Shown here piece after piece: positions 1-8,666 of a DNA stretch of 64,000 bases. Position numbers and translations under genes: made by a program. Origin of the DNA: JBBDIJ01 sp040880485 (GTDB taxonomy: Bacteria; Bacteroidota; Rhodothermia; Balneolales; Balneolaceae); the NCBI GenBank assembly GCA_040880485.1, contig JBBDIJ010000002.1, positions 62,001 to 126,000 of the forward strand, in the 5' to 3' direction. The notes below the pieces were generated by a model, which worked only from the letters and a program-made list of their open reading frames with translations, had not been told where the DNA came from and ran no database searches. The first letter of the stretch is position 1. Each line of letters starts with the position of its first letter.

Positions 1-981
1 TCCACCAAGACTCTCTGCAAGAGTAAAGATCCGGGTTTTTTGCATAAAGCGGATGGCAGACTCCATTGAATCTTCCTTGAGAGAGAAGGAGACCATGGCG
101 CCGAAACCACTCATCTGCTTTGCAGCCAGCTTCTTTTGAGGGTGCGAATCGAGCCCGGGATAGTGGACTGTACCGCTTCCGGAGTGCTGCTCAAGGTAGC
201 TTGCGATAGCTCCGGCGTTCTGCATGGCTCTTTCGACGCGTAGGCTCAGGGTTTTCACACCTCTTAGCAGCAGATAGCAGTCCATTGGGCCGGGAACAGC
301 TCCTGTGGTCTTCACCTGAAACCGGATCTTCTCCATAAACTCCGGATTGGACGAGATGACCGCTCCCCCGATTACATCGGAGTGCCCTCCCAGGTATTTG
401 GTCGTAGAGTGAACGACGGCGTCGGCACCCAGTTTCAGAGGCTGTTGCAGGGCAGGGGAGGAGAATGTGTTATCCACCACTGTTAAAATCTCTCTCTCCC
501 TGGCTATCTTTGCGATCTCTTCGATATCTGCAATGCGAAGCAGGGGATTGGTTGGGGTTTCTACCCAGATCATCCGGGTCTTCCTGTCCAGTGCATCAAC
601 TACATTCTGTACATCGGTCATATCTACAAAGCTGAAGCGAATGCCGAACGGCTCAAACACCTGTCGGAAGAGTCGGTAACTGCCACCATAGAGGTCGGCC
701 GAGGAGATCACATGATCACCGGGCCGAAGGGTCTTCATCACGGCATCGGCTGCGGCACACCCGCTGGCCAGGCAGGCACATTGATCGCCCTCTTCCAGCC
801 CTGCGAGAAGTTTTTCAAGTGCTGTACGGGTAGGATTTCCTACACGCGCATAGTCGTACCCCTGGTTCACATTGGGCGCTTCCTGTACGAAGGTGGAGGT
901 TTGAAAGATGGGCGGCATGACCGCACCGGTCGTCTCTTCCGGTTTCTGTCCAAAATGGATGGTTCGGGTATTGAATTTCAT
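1..981 (-). CDS. Cystathionine gamma-synthase/lyase family PLP enzyme (partial, C-terminus off window)
   Basis: Reading the minus strand from ATG at 979-981 gives an open frame of 327 codons that runs off the left edge, so it is missing from complete-ORF lists. It belongs to the Cys/Met metabolism PLP-dependent family (cystathionine gamma-synthase, beta/gamma-lyase, methionine gamma-lyase). Visible hallmarks are the YDYARVGNPTR segment near residues 42-52, the ADLYGGSYR loop at 95-103, the cofactor Asp in VVDNTF at about 170, and the Schiff-base Lys195 in STTKYLGGHSD. Family members are about 380-400 residues, so roughly 60 C-terminal residues lie outside. The reaction is gamma-replacement or elimination on a homoserine ester or cystathionine in cytosolic sulfur amino acid metabolism. 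The N-terminus alone does not separate synthase from lyase. Confidence 0.93.
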   Translation of the reverse strand, partial: MKFNTRTIHFGQKPEETTGAVMPPIFQTSTFVQEAPNVNQGYDYARVGNPTRTALEKLLAGLEEGDQCACLASGCAAADAVMKTLRPGDHVISSADLYGGSYRLFRQVFEPFGIRFSFVDMTDVQNVVDALDRKTRMIWVETPTNPLLRIADIEEIAKIAREREILTVVDNTFSSPALQQPLKLGADAVVHSTTKYLGGHSDVIGGAVISSNPEFMEKIRFQVKTTGAVPGPMDCYLLLRGVKTLSLRVERAMQNAGAIASYLEQHSGSGTVHYPGLDSHPQKKLAAKQMSGFGAMVSFSLKEDSMESAIRFMQKTRIFTLAESLGG

Positions 982-1005
982 CTGGAGCTTCTCGGAATAG
1001 AGGGT

Positions 1006-2241
1006 TTATAGGTTAATACGGTGTTCTATTGCGTCGGCTTCGGCGTTCAGGTCCAGCTGCCTGTAGACCTGATAGATGCTTCTCCAGATCTCCGGATTTT
1101 CAGGATTCCTGTCGGCAATAGCTTCCCAGAGAGGCACCGAGCGGTGAAGCAGGACGTGTGCCCGCTCCCGGATTTGAGGTGACGGTTCCTGGCTGGTATG
1201 TGAGGCGAGGCGTAAGAGCGCGGCCGCACTGTTCTTGTAGAAAGAAGCGGCCAAATAGGTAAACTCATCAGGATCGGGATGCCGCTCCTGTACCACTCTC
1301 AGATGATCTTCAGCTTCCAGCAGCAACTCTTCGAGGCCAGGCCACTCTTCGGAAAGTACATCGCCAGTGCCGGCTGTGGCTGCATCTATGATCCCGTTGA
1401 TTTCGGTCTGAATAAGAAAGTAGAGCTCTGTTGTAAGAGCTTCGTAGGTGTTGATGTTTTCAGGATGCTCTTCCGAAAGTTGGCGAAGCAGGGGGACAGA
1501 GTTGAAATGCTGGGCGGCAAGGATGTAGGCGTTGGCCAGGCCCATCGCCCAGGAGACATTTTCCGGATCCTGATCGTAAAGTGTTTCATAGGCCCTGATG
1601 GATCGGTCCAGTTGCCCCTCCTCCAGGTAAAGGAAAGCGAGCCTTTCTCTGAAATCGGCGGGAACCGGTTGCAAAGTCTCAGTCGCTTTTTCAAGCGTTT
1701 GCACGGCAAGGGACACATCGCCGTGCCGGTAGTGCGCTGTTGATTTCAGCTTCCAGGTGGTACTGCTGTCGGGGTTGATGGCAAGTGCATTCTCGAAATG
1801 GTCCATCGCCATGCTATACATTAAACTGCCGGGGTCGTTGCCCTCCCTGGGCAGGCTTCGTACTGCAGCCCCCTGTTCCCGGGACCAGGAGGTGTAAATG
1901 ACCTCTTTTCTCTTTTCGAGGAAGTTCTGATCCTCCCCGTTATCCGGTTCCAGCACGGCACGCATCTCCCGATAGTGCTGCAGCCTTAGAGCTGGTGGGT
2001 CGGTCGAGAAAGCCATATCGGCCAGGATTTCCGCTTTCAGGATTCGTGCACCTGTATGGCCAGGATCGTCGGCAAGTATCCGGTTCACCTCAGCGAGTGC
2101 GGTTTCCGGCTGCCCACTTTGAAACTGCTCTTTCGACTTCTCGAGTAGTTGCTGGTGATTGCCGCAAGATGCTAATAAAAAAAAGAACCCGACGGCGGGC
2201 AGCAAGCGCGCCAGTCGGGTTTTGATATCTCTGTTGATCAA
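1006..2241 (-). CDS. TPR-repeat lipoprotein
   Basis: The protein has 411 residues. It starts with a basic n-region, a hydrophobic stretch and a lipobox LLASC with the lipidated Cys near residue 26, so it should be anchored in an envelope membrane facing the periplasm or the surface. The mature part is helical with tetratricopeptide-like repeats, for example around QFQSGQPETALAEVNRILAD (residues 40-59), LAINPDSSTTWKLKSTAHYR and LYDQDPENVSWAMGLANAY. Such proteins act as protein-protein scaffolds; no specific partner can be read from the sequence. The predicted start is TTG at 2241, since no in-frame ATG precedes the signal peptide. It lies 29 bp downstream of a second TPR lipoprotein of similar length and layout, suggesting a two-gene operon and an old duplication. 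Exact function unknown. Confidence 0.8.
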   Translation of the reverse strand: MINRDIKTRLARLLPAVGFFFLLASCGNHQQLLEKSKEQFQSGQPETALAEVNRILADDPGHTGARILKAEILADMAFSTDPPALRLQHYREMRAVLEPDNGEDQNFLEKRKEVIYTSWSREQGAAVRSLPREGNDPGSLMYSMAMDHFENALAINPDSSTTWKLKSTAHYRHGDVSLAVQTLEKATETLQPVPADFRERLAFLYLEEGQLDRSIRAYETLYDQDPENVSWAMGLANAYILAAQHFNSVPLLRQLSEEHPENINTYEALTTELYFLIQTEINGIIDAATAGTGDVLSEEWPGLEELLLEAEDHLRVVQERHPDPDEFTYLAASFYKNSAAALLRLASHTSQEPSPQIRERAHVLLHRSVPLWEAIADRNPENPEIWRSIYQVYRQLDLNAEADAIEHRINL

Positions 2242-2270
2242 TGTTGTGGTGCTCAGATTACAGGTTTGGG

Positions 2271-3587
2271 TTACTGCTCGGAACGTTCCAGAGCTTCTTC
2301 TGCCAGATCATCCAATCCCAGTCCGGTGTAGACCTGAAAGAGTGCGAACCAGTAGTTGTTTCTGTCCGGGCTCAGCTCGACTGCATTTTCATAATACTCA
2401 CGGGCGTGTTCCAGCTGTTCCATACCAAGCTCGTCGTACTCCATTGCCTGGTCATTGTCCAGTGTATTGTTTCTCTTGTCAAAGAAGGAGGCGGCTCTGT
2501 TCTGATGAATCACGCCAAGAACATGCCACGGTTCTGGCATGTCGCCATCCAGTTCCACTGAGAGATTCAGGGCCTCCGTGGCTTCTATACTGAGCTCTTC
2601 GCCTTGCTGCTCCAGCTCCTCCGCTTTGGCCAGTAGTTCATCGATATGCTCCTGAAGGTCTGCCTGCTCCTGGCCGCTCAGGTCATCGAGCTGTTCCATT
2701 ATGGACAAGGCCTGTCTGAATGTGGTGGAAGCGGGGATCAGATACTCCTGGTCCGCCAGGTGATAGATCTGTGATCCCAGGATATATTGGAATCGGGGGT
2801 TGTTCGGGTCGCTCTCTACAAGACCACGTATGAGCGCGATCGCTTCATCGGCATTATCGAGACGCAGGTAAGCATCCGCAAGATATTGTATGAAAAGGTC
2901 TTCGTCGGGATACAGTTCTCTCGCTTCCAAAGAAAGATCCCGTGCATCTTCAAACCGCTCATGCATGAAGTAGGATCCAATCATATAGTCGTAGTCTTCC
3001 ACCTGTGGCGGGTCCAGTCGGGGCATCGCCTCCTCGTAATACTCCATCGCACTCTGTGTATCTCCCTGTTGGTGCAGGATGGAGGAGAGTACGATGTAGC
3101 TGAGTGCGCTGTCCGGTTCAATGGTGATTGCATTCTTCAGGTGGCTTACTATCGCTTCATCCGGATTGGGTGTTTCGGCCCTCAGGCTGTCGCTCAGATA
3201 GATCTCTGCGGCGATGTTGTGTTCGGCCGACCAGAATTCAATGATAATCCCTTCGATCTCATTATATTCTGCAGGCGGTTCATCCTCCATCGACTCAAAA
3301 TAACGGCGGGCCTCCTCCAGGGAGGAGCGCAGCTCCTGATAGTAGGGTATTCGGTCGGCAGGCGGCTGAATTGTACTTGCCATCATCCCGTACGAAACAC
3401 CACGGTAGTAGTGTGCAAGTGCATTGGCCGGGTTTTCCTGCAGCGCTGAATCTGCTGCGGCCACAGCCTCTTCGTAGTTTAAGTTTTCAAAATGGGTTTT
3501 CACTTCACGCGTAATCGGATCCATCGGACTGCAACTCCAGAGCAGGCCGGCTGTAAGAAAGAGCAGGGTAATTGATCTCAGATTCAT
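2271..3587 (-). CDS. TPR-repeat lipoprotein (paralogue of downstream gene)
   Basis: The ATG at 3587 gives MNLRSITLLFLTAGLLWSC, a compact lipoprotein signal with Cys19 as the lipidation site; a TTG three codons upstream is less likely. The mature protein of about 420 residues is acidic and helical with TPR units, for example EEAVAAADSALQENPANALA, SHLKNAITIEPDSALSYIVL and NADEAIALIRGLVESDPNNP. A Glu/Gln-rich coiled-coil-like stretch lies near residues 300-345. The last repeat, ENAVELSPDRNNYWFALFQV followed by LGLDDLAEEALE, matches the last repeat of the neighbouring lipoprotein in layout, so the two look like tandem paralogues. The role is probably a periplasmic scaffold; no enzyme motif is present. 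Confidence 0.8.
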   Translation of the reverse strand: MNLRSITLLFLTAGLLWSCSPMDPITREVKTHFENLNYEEAVAAADSALQENPANALAHYYRGVSYGMMASTIQPPADRIPYYQELRSSLEEARRYFESMEDEPPAEYNEIEGIIIEFWSAEHNIAAEIYLSDSLRAETPNPDEAIVSHLKNAITIEPDSALSYIVLSSILHQQGDTQSAMEYYEEAMPRLDPPQVEDYDYMIGSYFMHERFEDARDLSLEARELYPDEDLFIQYLADAYLRLDNADEAIALIRGLVESDPNNPRFQYILGSQIYHLADQEYLIPASTTFRQALSIMEQLDDLSGQEQADLQEHIDELLAKAEELEQQGEELSIEATEALNLSVELDGDMPEPWHVLGVIHQNRAASFFDKRNNTLDNDQAMEYDELGMEQLEHAREYYENAVELSPDRNNYWFALFQVYTGLGLDDLAEEALERSEQ

Positions 3588-3891
3588 GTCGTACAAGTTG
3601 ACTTAAGGTTTGGTTTGGAGCGACAGGGTGCACAACATTGGCCCGCTCTCGCTCCATACAGCGCAAGCTCAGTTTCAGGTGCTATGCGCGACTATTTCTG
3701 AACGATATGAAAGTAATCATATAATGGGCGATCCGCAATAAACGTACAGGCTGTGGGTGCCGGTCGTGAAACACCGGCTCTGTCTGACCTGCATCTCTTT
3801 AACTGTATTAAAAGGTTGATCGTATACACTTTTTTTATGCAATTTACAGCCGATTGACCGATATGGATGAACCCCACACAAACGGAACGTT
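3588..3891. other. Intergenic region between divergent lipoprotein operon and ridA
   Basis: These 304 bp separate divergently transcribed genes and must hold both promoters. I see a modest hairpin (GCCGGT, 8-nt loop, ACCGGC) around 3756-3775 without a T-run, and an AT-rich stretch with TTGATC and TATACAC around 3815-3835 that could be a promoter for ridA. The short frames here have no coding character. Confidence 0.3.
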
Positions 3892-4275
3892 ATGAAAGAC
3901 AGAAATATCGTCTATACCGACAAGGCACCGGAAGCGATAGGCCCCTATAGCCAGGCCACAACTGCGGGAGGGTTTGTCTGGTGCTCCGGACAGATACCGC
4001 TGGACCCCCAAACGATGGAGATGGTTCAGGGGGATGTCTCTGTGCAGGCCAGACAGGTGATGGAGAACCTGAAACACGTTCTCTCCGAGGCCGGTAGCAG
4101 TTTCGGACGTGTCATTAAGTGCACTATCTATCTTGCTGACATGAAGGACTTTGCAAGTGTGAACGAGGTGTATGGCCACTACTTCCCGCAAGATCCTCCT
4201 GCGAGGGAGACGGTTGCTGTAAAGGAGCTTCCGAAGGGATCCAGAGTGGAGATCAGTTGCATCGCCCTTCAGTAA
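3892..4275 (+). CDS. ridA: RidA family reactive intermediate/imine deaminase
   Basis: The protein has 127 residues, the full usual length of the RidA/YjgF/UK114 family. RidA hydrolyses reactive enamine/imine intermediates released by PLP enzymes such as threonine dehydratase, protecting other PLP enzymes in the cytosol. The diagnostic residues are present: the N-terminal GPYSQA at 17-22, Arg105 in PARETV (binds the substrate carboxylate) and Glu120 in EISCIA, at the same positions as in the E. coli protein. It stands alone, with a divergent lipoprotein operon upstream and a convergent peptidase gene 33 bp downstream. Confidence 0.95.
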   Translation: MKDRNIVYTDKAPEAIGPYSQATTAGGFVWCSGQIPLDPQTMEMVQGDVSVQARQVMENLKHVLSEAGSSFGRVIKCTIYLADMKDFASVNEVYGHYFPQDPPARETVAVKELPKGSRVEISCIALQ

Positions 4276-4308
4276 CGCTGAGGGCAACTCTTCGACAAGG
4301 GCAGCCAT

Positions 4309-6264
4309 TTACAGGGGCGCTTCCGGCAGGATCCAACTCCTCTCTGTACGATTTCCAACACCGTCCAGAACGGTTAATGAAACACGATTCTCCTCTTCAG
4401 GTGTAAAACCGGGGAGGTAGAATGTGAGTCTCTCTTTTTCGGGATCATACTCCGTGATTCCGCGCAATCCATTTACACGTATTTCCGAGTGTTGATAATC
4501 GATTCCGGACATCTCGTCCAGTACCTCTATATGCACCACGTGGGCTCCGCCCAGAGTCTTCGCCATACGAGCCGGGCCCACTGTGGGAGGCTCCAGGTCC
4601 TCCAGAACGTAGAGCGTCTGCAGCTCGTTGAACCGGCCGCGGATTAGCTGGGTTCCACGGCTACTCCCCACCAGTGAATAACGTTCGCGCCTCTCATCGT
4701 AGCTATAGAGGCCGTACCGGCTCACCTCTCCTGAAGCTGGTTCGTCGAGAATAAGCTGGATAGTCGCATGGGATTGAAGAGGGATACGCCCGGGGTGGAA
4801 CCGTATGACCGGCAGATCATCTATTTCTGAGAGTTCTACCTCCAGATTCAGGGTGTCGAACAGTGCCTTTTCAGAGAACTGAATCCGGAGAGAGGGCCGG
4901 GCAAGTTCGATAACCTGATTTTCGTTGGGGGCCAGCTTCTTTCGAAGGATTCGGGTTGTGCTCTCCCGAGGGCCGCCGCTCTGTTCATCGCTCCGGTTCT
5001 CCCGGCAGATTCGCGCTCCGTTCAAAACGGAACTGTCCGGCTCATGAGGCGAGGGAGTGTGGAACAGTGGCTCGGGTTCTATTCGTTGTGCCTGGACAGG
5101 TGCAACCGGCCGGCACTGAAGATCTTCTTGTTTCTGAGGGGCGGGATAGGCCGGAATTCGCTCGATCTGGCCGGTAACCGGTTCAAATCGATCACGTACC
5201 TGAACGGACAAGCGCCCTGTAGCCCGGTTGCCGAAGTAGTCGGCGGCAATGATTTTGAGCTCGTGGTTGCCTTCAGGAAGATCCACCACACCTCTTCGGG
5301 CATCCGTTTGATAGAAGGGAAGCGAATTGCCATCGGTCACATAGAGGCGTTGATAACCCTGCCGCTGTTCTCTCAGCAGCTGAAAATCGCGATCGATAAA
5401 CATTTGGGGTGCATCATCATAGCTGAAATAGTTCTTTGTGCCGTGATACAGAGTGTCTGCTTCATGGATCAGGGTCAGCGTATATACGGCATAGACATTC
5501 GGGGTGTTGTTGGCCCTGTCGTGGGCGTTTACAGCCAGGCCAAAAGGACCATCAGTATCCATAGACCCGAAGTGAAACTCGCCGTCCCGGCGCTCCGGAA
5601 ACAGGAGTTCGGTTCCCGCCGGCTGCAGGGTTTGCGGGTCCAGCCGGGTGACGGCAAGGGAGGAGAATACAGGTGGCAGGTTGTCATCAATAGACAGGTT
5701 GGTGAGCAGCGGGTTGAAGGGGTGGTTGTCGGGGGTACGCAGTTCAAAATGGAGATGGGGAGGCCCGACTCCGGTAGAACCTGTGTAGCCGATCCGCTCT
5801 CCCTGACGCACTGTAAAAGTGCCCGGTTCCACCCGCTCATCCATTTCGAATTGGTAGTCGGCCATTCGAATCGAATCGGCCCAGGCCTGCAGGTAGGGCT
5901 CGAATCGGTTCAGATGGGCATAGATAGAAAATGAGCCGTCTTCATGCTTCAGGGTGATCCCATTACCGTACCCTTTGGGGCCCGTCATGATACGATACAC
6001 TTCCCCGTCTCTGGCGGCAAATACCTGGTATCCCTCTCTACCCCAGGTCCGAATGTCCAGGCCTGCATGAAAATGGGCAGAGCGCGTCTCTCCGAATGTG
6101 GAAGAGAGGTAGGGGCTGGCGTCGGTCGGCCAGAGATAGGCAGGGTTCTCCTCCAGAAAGGAGAGGTCCTGCGCAACGACTGCCACCCTGCCGGGCAGCA
6201 GATAGAGGAGAACAGAGAGCAGAAGCGTAAAGAGAGAATATTTCAATTCAGGCCACATCCACAT
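4309..6264 (-). CDS. Secreted M23 family zinc metallopeptidase (LytM-type) with C-terminal beta domains
   Basis: The protein has 651 residues. An N-terminal hydrophobic segment (about 8-31) ends near VVAQ, so it is exported or membrane-tethered. The M23 domain occupies roughly residues 45-180. HAGLD supplies zinc ligands His66 and Asp70, YAHL carries His117, and HLH supplies His170 and His172, so the catalytic set is complete. M23 enzymes cut peptidoglycan cross-bridges, and some also process other peptides. About 470 further residues look like beta-sandwich domains, with a charged low-complexity linker around 365-430. A closing Ig-like section (RVSLTVLDGVGN) may bind wall or surface partners. 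Its start overlaps the end of the FAH-family gene by 17 bp, so the two are co-transcribed. Confidence 0.9.
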   Translation of the reverse strand: MWMWPELKYSLFTLLLSVLLYLLPGRVAVVAQDLSFLEENPAYLWPTDASPYLSSTFGETRSAHFHAGLDIRTWGREGYQVFAARDGEVYRIMTGPKGYGNGITLKHEDGSFSIYAHLNRFEPYLQAWADSIRMADYQFEMDERVEPGTFTVRQGERIGYTGSTGVGPPHLHFELRTPDNHPFNPLLTNLSIDDNLPPVFSSLAVTRLDPQTLQPAGTELLFPERRDGEFHFGSMDTDGPFGLAVNAHDRANNTPNVYAVYTLTLIHEADTLYHGTKNYFSYDDAPQMFIDRDFQLLREQRQGYQRLYVTDGNSLPFYQTDARRGVVDLPEGNHELKIIAADYFGNRATGRLSVQVRDRFEPVTGQIERIPAYPAPQKQEDLQCRPVAPVQAQRIEPEPLFHTPSPHEPDSSVLNGARICRENRSDEQSGGPRESTTRILRKKLAPNENQVIELARPSLRIQFSEKALFDTLNLEVELSEIDDLPVIRFHPGRIPLQSHATIQLILDEPASGEVSRYGLYSYDERRERYSLVGSSRGTQLIRGRFNELQTLYVLEDLEPPTVGPARMAKTLGGAHVVHIEVLDEMSGIDYQHSEIRVNGLRGITEYDPEKERLTFYLPGFTPEEENRVSLTVLDGVGNRTERSWILPEAPL

Positions 6265-6901
6265 GTAACGTTATGAGCTCCTCTCCAAGTGTGGCTGTGA
6301 GAGAATCTCCGGATTGAACCGGCCCTACTCCACTCGGTGTGCCGGTATAGATCAGGTCGCCCGGCTGCAGAGTAAAGACTTCGGAGAGGTATCGTATGAC
6401 TTCACGGACGGTGAAGATCATATCTGAAGTGCTCTCCTGCTGACGGATCTCTCCATTCACATTCAGGGTGAGCTGCAGGTTCTGAAGGTCTCCCGCATCT
6501 TCCAGCCTGATGAATCGGCTGACGGGTGCGAAGGTGTCAAAACCCTTTGCAAGAGACCAGGGCGTGCCCTGGCTTTTTGCTTTCTGCTGGAGATCTCTGG
6601 CAGTGAAGTCGATGCCCACAGCAACACCGGCTATGAGCGGCGCCACCTCGTCGTCTGTTACGTTTTTTCCGTGTCCGCCTACAGCAATGACCATTTCGAT
6701 CTCATGGTGTACATCGGATGAGCGGGAGGGAAGGAGAACCGGTTCCCCTTCGAAGATAACGGCACTGTTCGGTTTCAGGAACACCATCGGTTCCCGGGGG
6801 ATGGCGGAGTTCATCTCTTTGGCGTGCAGCCTGTAGTTGAGGCCGATGCAGAAGATGTTATTGAGTCTGTGTGGCGCAAGGCCTGGAATGGGTCTGCTCA
6901 T
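6248..6901 (-). CDS. Fumarylacetoacetate hydrolase (FAH) family protein, FAHD1-like
   Basis: The protein has 217 residues, the length of short FAH-fold enzymes such as FAHD1 (acylpyruvate hydrolase/oxaloacetate decarboxylase) and the HpcE halves. The signature near residues 16-24 (FCIGLNYRLHAKE) and the metal ligands Glu67 and Glu69 (HHEIE) and Asp98 (GIDFTARD) are all present, matching the Mg-binding triad of FAHD1. The TGTPSGVGP motif near residue 190 closes the domain. The substrate is probably a small 2-oxo acid or acylpyruvate; sequence alone cannot choose. It is the upstream member of a two-gene unit with the M23 peptidase (17 bp overlap); the pairing makes no obvious metabolic sense. 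Confidence 0.88.
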   Translation of the reverse strand: MSRPIPGLAPHRLNNIFCIGLNYRLHAKEMNSAIPREPMVFLKPNSAVIFEGEPVLLPSRSSDVHHEIEMVIAVGGHGKNVTDDEVAPLIAGVAVGIDFTARDLQQKAKSQGTPWSLAKGFDTFAPVSRFIRLEDAGDLQNLQLTLNVNGEIRQQESTSDMIFTVREVIRYLSEVFTLQPGDLIYTGTPSGVGPVQSGDSLTATLGEELITLHVDVA

Positions 6902-6960
6902 GGGATCATTTGTGTGGTGGTCAGTTCTGCCTGTTATGAAAATCGGAAACCTGAGGACAT

Positions 6961-6992
6961 AAAAAAACCCTGCATCCTATTCGGATACAGGG
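6961..6992 (-). terminator. Rho-independent terminator of the rplU-rpmA operon
   Basis: A 10-bp stem with one mismatch (CCCTGCATCC at 6968-6977 and GGATACAGGG at 6983-6992, loop TATTC) is followed on the minus strand by seven T residues (the A-run at 6961-6967). It lies 25 bp past the rpmA stop codon. Confidence 0.85.
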
Positions 6993-7017
6993 CTCTTCTC
7001 ATTTGATTTGATCGGGT

Positions 7018-7272
7018 TCAGGAAGCCGGAACGATATTGACATACTTTCTGCCGTTCCGTGTGACAAACTGAACCTGGCCGTCGGCTGTAGCGAAGAGTG
7101 TATCGTCTCCTCCGCGCCCAACCAGTTCACCTGGGTGAAACTTGGTGCCGCGCTGGCGCACAATGATGTTTCCGGCACGGACCACCTGTCCGCCAGACTT
7201 CTTCACGCCAAGTCGTTTCGATTGGGAGTCACGTCCGTTTCGGGTTGAACCCTGACCTTTCTTGTGTGCCAT
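7018..7272 (-). CDS. rpmA: 50S ribosomal protein L27
   Basis: The protein has 84 residues and the classic L27 N-terminus MAHKKGQGSTRNGRDSQSKR, with the GQG/GRDS motif that reaches towards the peptidyl-transferase centre. It continues through LGVKK, RAGNIIVRQRGTKFHPG and GRGGDDTLFA. There is no N-terminal cleavage extension of the Firmicutes type. It is the second gene of the rplU-rpmA pair, 14 bp after rplU, and is followed by a strong terminator. Confidence 0.99.
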   Translation of the reverse strand: MAHKKGQGSTRNGRDSQSKRLGVKKSGGQVVRAGNIIVRQRGTKFHPGELVGRGGDDTLFATADGQVQFVTRNGRKYVNIVPAS

Positions 7273-7286
7273 AACTCAATCCTCCT

Positions 7287-7595
7287 TCAGGAGATTTTCT
7301 CAATTTGCAGTTGTGTCAACGGCTGCCTGTGTCCGCGTTTGACTTTGTAGCCCTTGCGGCGTTTTTTCTTGAATACGATGACTTTATCGGCTTTCAGGTG
7401 ATCGACGATTTTGGCCTCTACCTTCGCTCCTTCGACTATCGGTTTGCCGAACTGAACCTCACCTTTTTTGTCTTTCAAAAGGAGAACGCGATCTACAGTC
7501 ACCTTCTCCTCTTCCGTGTTCAGCCGGTTTACAAAAATCGTATCTTTTTCGGCAACCTTGTATTGATGCCCGCCAATCTCAATAACAGCGTACAT
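7287..7595 (-). CDS. rplU: 50S ribosomal protein L21
   Basis: The preferred start is the ATG at 7595, giving MYAVIEIGGHQYKV, the conserved L21 beginning and a 102-residue protein. An upstream in-frame start at 7619 would add eight unconserved residues. L21 binds 23S rRNA in the large subunit. The C-terminal GYKVKRGHRQPLT is the family signature. It is co-transcribed with rpmA. Confidence 0.98.
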   Translation of the reverse strand: MYAVIEIGGHQYKVAEKDTIFVNRLNTEEEKVTVDRVLLLKDKKGEVQFGKPIVEGAKVEAKIVDHLKADKVIVFKKKRRKGYKVKRGHRQPLTQLQIEKIS

Positions 7596-7754
7596 TGTGT
7601 CCTGATTAATTAAAAACATTCATTTTGTACCTTCTGCCACCGGCATGCAATGGACAGACAAGAAATATAAAACTTTACCTTCCTAAAAGAAAGGGGCGGT
7701 TGCTCCGAAATGAGGGGAAAAGTTCCTTTGGAACGTTTATTTTCAACAGAGCCC
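7596..7754. other. Leader/promoter region of rplU
   Basis: The AT-rich segment 7596-7690 upstream of rplU (minus strand) should contain its promoter and leader. No confident hairpin or known ribosomal-protein leader motif is recognised. A frame on the minus strand at 7610-7954 has no protein-like composition. Confidence 0.3.
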
Positions 7755-7994
7755 ATGAATAGCAACAACCGAGACGCGACCGATATGGAGATGAAGAAGG
7801 CACTTCCCGACCTGCACAGACAAGCATTTGCACTCAAGAACCATAGCAATTTCCGCCGCGATGGAGGAAGGGCCTGGATCAGGGATTCGCAGCTATACGA
7901 TGCGAGATGTGGTGAGAACAGAAAACTGGAGACCATACACGAGCATCTGGACAAGCTCTCCAGCAGGGAAGGCGATTCTGGAAAAATGATTTAG
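7755..7994 (+). CDS. Possible small hypothetical protein
   Basis: A + strand frame beginning MNSNNRDATDMEMKKAL and ending at TAG 7992-7994 would encode 79 charged, soluble residues, converging on lexA with a 4-bp overlap. The stretch with FRRDGGRAWIRDSQLYDA and KLETIHEHLDKLSS looks like it could form helices. No family is recognised and no clear Shine-Dalgarno precedes the ATG. The alternative is non-coding sequence, and I cannot decide between them. Confidence 0.3.
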   Translation: MNSNNRDATDMEMKKALPDLHRQAFALKNHSNFRRDGGRAWIRDSQLYDARCGENRKLETIHEHLDKLSSREGDSGKMI

Positions 7995-8650
7995 CGTGCA
8001 GCACGAACCGGTTCAGCCCGATGGATTCCGGTCCGGTTTACGTGCCCCACATACTTTCCGATCACCCGGACATCCTCAAACATATCCGGTTCGATGACGA
8101 TCTCATCATACTCTTCATTGGCCGGCTCCAGTCGCAGACCGTTCTCGTCATAGTAGACCCGTTTCAGGCTGGTCTCTCCGTCGTACAGGACGGCGCCGAT
8201 ATCTCCGTCCGAAATATCGGAATCCATGAGCAGGACGAAGTCTCCGTCGAAAATACCGGCATCCCTCATGCTCATACCCGATACACGCAGTGCAAAGATA
8301 CGGTTCATGTCCGGGAAAATAGTCTGCAGGGTGATCTTGCCGAGGTCGGCTTCTACCGCTTCCTGTAAATACCCGGCAGCAATCAGTCCGCGAACCGGAA
8401 TACCCGGAGTCTCTTTCTCTCTCTTTTTCTTCCTGAGGCGCGGGTGGAGGTCATATTCGTTGTCATCCTTTCTGACCAGATACTCCTTTTTCAGGAGTGC
8501 CTGAATATTCTGGGTTACACTGTTGGGTGAGCGGTAGTCGAAGGCGTCCGCAATTTCGCGGTAGGTAGGCCAGACATCGTGCTCTTTCTTGTAGTCCAGA
8601 ATGAAGTCGAAAAACTCCTTCTGTTTTCGGGTCAGTTGTGCGTTATCCAT
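7991..8650 (-). CDS. lexA: LexA-type SOS repressor
   Basis: The protein has 219 residues. The N-terminal winged helix (about 1-65) has the LexA signature LTRKQKEFFDFI and a recognition-helix region around SPNSVTQNIQALLKK. The C-terminal S24 autoprotease domain has the cleavage bond Ala92-Gly93 in GLIAAGYLQ, nucleophile Ser127 in SGMSM and general-base Lys163 in TSLKRV. All three needed elements are intact, so RecA-stimulated self-cleavage is expected. A charged linker (RKKKREKE at 73-80) joins the domains. The gene stands alone; the upstream gcdH ends 81 bp before it. Autoregulation is likely, and a short inverted repeat lies at 8667-8679. Confidence 0.95.
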   Translation of the reverse strand: MDNAQLTRKQKEFFDFILDYKKEHDVWPTYREIADAFDYRSPNSVTQNIQALLKKEYLVRKDDNEYDLHPRLRKKKREKETPGIPVRGLIAAGYLQEAVEADLGKITLQTIFPDMNRIFALRVSGMSMRDAGIFDGDFVLLMDSDISDGDIGAVLYDGETSLKRVYYDENGLRLEPANEEYDEIVIEPDMFEDVRVIGKYVGHVNRTGIHRAEPVRAAR

Positions 8651-8666
8651 AGAGCCAGGTTATTGG

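Noticed and set aside
5178..5192. tRNA T-loop-like GGTTCAAATC
   Set aside because: No acceptor or anticodon arms around it; it lies within the M23 gene. No tRNA was found in the window.
5044..5934. 296-codon + strand frame inside the M23 peptidase gene
   Set aside because: It is antisense to a gene with an intact zinc site and signal peptide, and has no signal or domain of its own.
7610..7954. 114-codon minus-strand frame upstream of rplU
   Set aside because: Ser/Cys/Leu-rich with no domain; it overlaps the rplU leader and its start, so it is more likely untranslated.
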